Shown here: positions 40,540-43,127 of the stretch, in pieces
How the letters are laid out: the number at the start of each line of letters is the position of its first letter
Numbering within the stretch: position 1 is the stretch's first letter
Assembly: GCF_902859945.1 (NCBI RefSeq)
Contig: NZ_CADIKL010000057.1
Coordinates: 1-43,127, forward strand
Source: Paraburkholderia caffeinitolerans
GTDB taxonomy: Bacteria > Pseudomonadota > Gammaproteobacteria > Burkholderiales > Burkholderiaceae
Direction of reading: 5' to 3'
Length of the DNA stretch: 43,127 bases
Made by a program: the position numbers and the translations under genes
Notes under the pieces: model-generated
Databases searched by the model: none
Told to the model about the DNA's origin: nothing
The model's input: the letters and a program-made list of their open reading frames with translations, nothing else

Positions 40540-41898
40540 TCAATGGGCTTCGGTGCTGGCGTTGCTCGCCAGCGTGGGCGTGTTTTCGTGCGCGCCGACA
40601 TCCTGCTTGTCGCGGTTGAGCAGCACGTTGAGCACGATGGCGGTAATTGCGCCGAGGAAGATGCCACTGTCGAGAATCAGCTTGGCGGGGCCGTGGATCT
40701 GGGCAAACAGCGTGGGGAACGACATCGGCAATACACCTACGCTCACCGACACCGCAACGATGATCGCGTTGCGCGTGCCGTCGAACTTCACGCGCGAGAG
40801 TTCCTGAATGCCGGCCACCGTCGTCATGCCGAACATCACGATTGCGCAGCCGCCCAGCACGGGGCGCGGCACCGAGGCAATCAGCGCGCCGAGCTTGGGA
40901 AAGAGCCCCATGAGCACCATGATGACGCCCGCGGACGCCACCACGAAGCGGCTCTTCACATTCGAAAGCGCAATGAGGCCGGTGTTTTGCGTGAACGCGT
41001 TATAGGGGAAGCTGTTGAAGAGTCCGCCGAGCATGGTCGAGAGACCGTCGGCGCGAAACGCGTTGCCGAGCGTCTGCTGCGAGGACGGCCGGCCGATGAT
41101 GGTGCCGATGGCCAGCACGTTGCCGGTAGTCTCCGCCATGATGACCAGCATGGCCAGCGCCATCACGAGCGTGGGCGTCACGGCGAAGCGCGGCATGCCG
41201 AACGCAAACGGCGCGCTGATCTCGAACCAGGCGGCATCGCCCACATGCGCAAAGCTCGTCATGCCGCACGCGGTCGCGATGAGGGTGCCGACGATCAAGC
41301 CGATCAGCACCGAGAGATTGCCGATAAAGCCCTTGAAGCGCGCATAGATGAACAGCGTGATGCCGACCGTTGCGAAGCCGAGCAGCAGATTCGCTGCGGA
41401 GCCGAAGCCCGGCGCGTCGGGGTTGCCGCCGCCGAGCCAGATCGCGGCCGCCGGCATCAGCGAAACGCCGATGATCGTAATGAGGCTGCCGATCACCACC
41501 GGCGGAAAGAAGCGTAGCAAGCGGCTGAACACCGGCGCGATAAGCACGGTGAGCGCACCCGAGGCGATCACGGAGCCGAACACGTAGGCGAGCCCGTATT
41601 GCTTGCCGATCATGATCATTGGTGCGATGGCGATGAACGAGCACCCCTGGATCAGCGGCAGACGCGCGCCGAATTTCCAGATGCCGATTGTCTGGATCAG
41701 CGTGGCGATGCCCGAGGTGAGCAGGTTGGCGTTGATCAGTGTGATCATCTGCTGCTGGGTGAGGCCGAGCGCGCTGCCGAGTATCAGCGGTACGGCGACG
41801 GCTCCCGCGTACATCACCAGCACGTGCTGCAATCCGTAGCTGGCGAGTTGCCGAAGCGGCAGAACCTCGTCAACCGGATGAGTGCTTCCCTTGCTCAT
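40540..41898 (-). CDS. NCS2-family nucleobase:cation symporter
   Basis: 452 residues with about 12-14 hydrophobic spans. It begins DEVLPLRQLASYGLQHVLVM, typical of xanthine/uric-acid permeases (NAT/NCS2), and carries the NAT signature in QNTGLIALSNVKSR as well as GGLFNSFPYNAFTQ and AETTGNVLAIG. Inner-membrane uptake of a purine base, driven by cations, is expected. It is transcribed together with the deaminase and divergent from the LysR gene at 42026. Whether the substrate is uric acid, xanthine or guanine cannot be said from sequence. Confidence 0.92.
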   Translation of the reverse strand: MSKGSTHPVDEVLPLRQLASYGLQHVLVMYAGAVAVPLILGSALGLTQQQMITLINANLLTSGIATLIQTIGIWKFGARLPLIQGCSFIAIAPMIMIGKQYGLAYVFGSVIASGALTVLIAPVFSRLLRFFPPVVIGSLITIIGVSLMPAAAIWLGGGNPDAPGFGSAANLLLGFATVGITLFIYARFKGFIGNLSVLIGLIVGTLIATACGMTSFAHVGDAAWFEISAPFAFGMPRFAVTPTLVMALAMLVIMAETTGNVLAIGTIIGRPSSQQTLGNAFRADGLSTMLGGLFNSFPYNAFTQNTGLIALSNVKSRFVVASAGVIMVLMGLFPKLGALIASVPRPVLGGCAIVMFGMTTVAGIQELSRVKFDGTRNAIIVAVSVSVGVLPMSFPTLFAQIHGPAKLILDSGIFLGAITAIVLNVLLNRDKQDVGAHENTPTLASNASTEAH

Positions 41899-41984
41899 GA
41901 AGTTGTCTCCTTTGTAGTGGGCCCGCTCGGCTGGTCAGGCACGGGCTGGTGCGTCATAATCCATCACATTTGCCGGGTCACCAA

Positions 41985-41996
41985 ATGGATATCCAT
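41985..41996. promoter_or_regulatory. Perfect 12-bp palindrome in the permease/LysR gap
   Basis: ATGGATATCCAT is fully self-complementary and lies in the AT-rich middle of the 127-base gap between the divergent permease (start 41898) and LysR (start 42026) genes, 30 bases before the LysR start. A LysR operator is likely by position; a 12-bp palindrome can occur by chance. Confidence 0.5.
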
Positions 41997-42025
41997 CGAT
42001 TTTTTCAATAGATCAGGGAAGCGCA

Positions 42026-42940
42026 ATGCGCTATTCGCTCGACCAGCTTGAAATGTTTGCCCGCGTGGCCAAGACCGGCTCGTTCTCGGCGGCGGCGCGC
42101 AGCCTGGGCAAGACGCAATCGACCATCAGCATGGCGATCGCCAATCTCGAAGTGGACTGGGGCTTGCCGCTGTTCGACCGCACGAGCAAGCTGCCCACGC
42201 TCACGCCGGCGGGCCGAAAACTGCTCAATGAAGTGGAGTTGGTGCTGGAGCGCTGCCTAGATCTGGAATCGCAGGCCAACGATCTGGGGGAACTGGTCGA
42301 GCCGCGCTTGACGCTCGCGATCGAAGTGCCGTACAAGGCGCTGATGCCGGCGATCACGGACTTTGCCGCGCAGTTTCCCGCCGTCGATCTGGACGTGCGC
42401 CATCCTTTTCACGGCGACGTGAGCGATCTGCTGGTGAAGGGCGAAGTGGATCTGGGCGTGGCCTTTGCACAGCCGGACTACCCGCGCGACCTGGGGTTTT
42501 CGCAGATGGGCAAGCTGATTCTGGCTCACGTCGCGCGCCGTGATCATCCGCTGGCGCGCCAGGCGAGCGTGAGCTTTGCTGAGTTGCGCTCGCATCGACG
42601 CTTGGTGTTCAGCGCGCACAACAACACGCTGCCGAGTACGGAGTATCTCGACTCGGCGCGCAGCTGGCAGGCGGAAAGCTATCTCGCGCTGCTGGAAATG
42701 ACGCGCGCGGGGCTGGGCTGGACGACGCTGCCGCGCCAGTTGATCCTGCGCGAGCTCGAAGAAGGGGAGCTCGTGGAGCTGCAACTGGCCGCGTACCCCC
42801 ATACCGACTGGCTGGTGGGAGTCGACCTGATCTGGTCGAAAGCGCGTGTGCTGGGCAAGGCGGGTGTGTGGTTAAAGCGCCGCTTGCAGGATCATAAGGT
42901 CTACGAACTGGATCGTAATGGGAATGCGACTACGTTGTAG
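42026..42940 (+). CDS. LysR-family transcriptional regulator
   Basis: 304 residues from the ATG at 42026 (AGGGAAG upstream). HTH: SFSAAARSLGKTQSTISMAI, then LEVDWGLPLFDRTSKLPTLT; the sensor domain follows (LTLAIEVPYKALMPAITDFA, VDLGVAFAQPDYPRDLGF, AGLGWTTLPRQLILRELEEG). Divergent from the purine permease and deaminase genes, so it is their likely regulator, perhaps responding to a purine. No ligand residue can be assigned. Confidence 0.92.
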   Translation: MRYSLDQLEMFARVAKTGSFSAAARSLGKTQSTISMAIANLEVDWGLPLFDRTSKLPTLTPAGRKLLNEVELVLERCLDLESQANDLGELVEPRLTLAIEVPYKALMPAITDFAAQFPAVDLDVRHPFHGDVSDLLVKGEVDLGVAFAQPDYPRDLGFSQMGKLILAHVARRDHPLARQASVSFAELRSHRRLVFSAHNNTLPSTEYLDSARSWQAESYLALLEMTRAGLGWTTLPRQLILRELEEGELVELQLAAYPHTDWLVGVDLIWSKARVLGKAGVWLKRRLQDHKVYELDRNGNATTL

Positions 42941-43109
42941 GCAGGGAGTCCAGATCGCGAATGACGCGAGCGTTGTCTGAGCACGACACGTTTCATACCC
43001 TATGGATGATCTTGACTAGGATAAATCCGAAAGTTCGTTGAAACAGGCAATCTGACGTTTATTGAGATTCCACCCCTGTAAGGATTGCAAAAAATCTACG
43101 GGGTGATGG

Positions 43110-43127
43110 ATGAACCAGAGCTACAGG
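43110..43127 (+). CDS. Possible 5' end of an ESPR-type autotransporter gene
   Basis: The last 18 bases read MNQSYR from an ATG at 43110 with a GGGGTGATGG upstream. 'MN(K/Q)(S/x)YR' opens the extended signal peptide region of trimeric autotransporters and two-partner secretion proteins, where it is usually followed by (V/S)(I/V)WN. Six residues are far too few for certainty. Confidence 0.3.

Noticed and set aside
40504..41517. 337-codon plus-strand frame opposite the NCS2 permease
   Set aside because: The His/Arg/Glu-rich text without hydrophobic segments is a shadow of a clear membrane transporter on the other strand.
1..43127. CRISPR array, tRNA, rRNA, IS transposase or integrase
   Set aside because: No regularly spaced direct repeats, tRNA cloverleaf, rRNA motif or transposase/integrase reading frame was seen on either strand.

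Overview
The window is high-GC proteobacterial DNA that looks like a Burkholderiaceae chromosome or megaplasmid (Burkholderia, Paraburkholderia or Caballeronia; the sequence alone does not resolve which). The reasons are the overall codon and GC style, a hopanoid radical-SAM gene (hpnJ), type VI secretion spike genes, several LysR regulators with catabolic operons, and orphan amino-acid-binding proteins. No rRNA, tRNA, CRISPR array, IS transposase or complete prophage was seen. The window reads as accessory DNA: many short unrelated blocks, decayed genes and strand switches.

Layout. 1-434 (minus): a PAAR spike-tip gene followed by the 5' end of a VgrG gene that runs off the left edge. 435-730: an AT-rich gap with a perfect -35 box, two hairpins and a terminator, which could encode a small RNA. 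1172-7210 (plus): a tightly packed unknown module made of a membrane protein with an HNH-like nuclease core, a coiled-coil tail-anchored protein, a Ycf46-type AAA+ protein that has lost its ATPase domain by deletion, the C-terminal part of a leucine-rich-repeat-variant protein, a WYL-domain regulator, a 44-residue membrane peptide and an unknown protein. This looks like an undescribed conflict or defence system, here in damaged form. 7321-8025: a BetI-like TetR regulator without a clear start. 8207-9628: hpnJ. 10208-11559: three small unknown genes.

11838-15720 (minus) holds a sigma-54 activator fused to TPR repeats and the RNA helicase gene rhlE. 15773-16946 is a graveyard of three gene fragments (anion symporter, lactate dehydrogenase, old-yellow-enzyme). 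16959-18552 has three small stand-alone genes. 18669-22186 (minus) is a second candidate system: an unknown 193-residue protein followed by an exported TPR-CHAT protease with an intact His/Cys pair. 22623-23474 is an AT-richer orphan gene for a membrane-anchored protein.

23628-29184 is an aromatic-type catabolic locus. A cysteine hydrolase diverges from a LysR regulator, which is followed by a fumarylacetoacetate-hydrolase-family enzyme, an FAD phenol-type hydroxylase and a two-domain extradiol (VOC) dioxygenase: hydroxylate, cleave the ring, hydrolyse the product. An almost identical 18-bp dyad sits before the LysR gene and before the operon and is the likely operator. 29792-31909 encodes a large lipoprotein.

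31946-39769 is an amino-acid or opine utilisation locus. It has a three-subunit flavin/iron-sulfur dehydrogenase (DadA-like, [2Fe-2S], HcnB/OoxA-like), a divergent LysR regulator, an aspartoacylase/succinylglutamate desuccinylase-like deacylase and three periplasmic binding proteins, two of them a recent tandem duplication, but no permease or ATPase. 39972-42940 is a purine-type salvage or catabolic unit: an NCS2 permease, a nucleobase deaminase and a divergent LysR. The last 18 bases may start an ESPR-type autotransporter.
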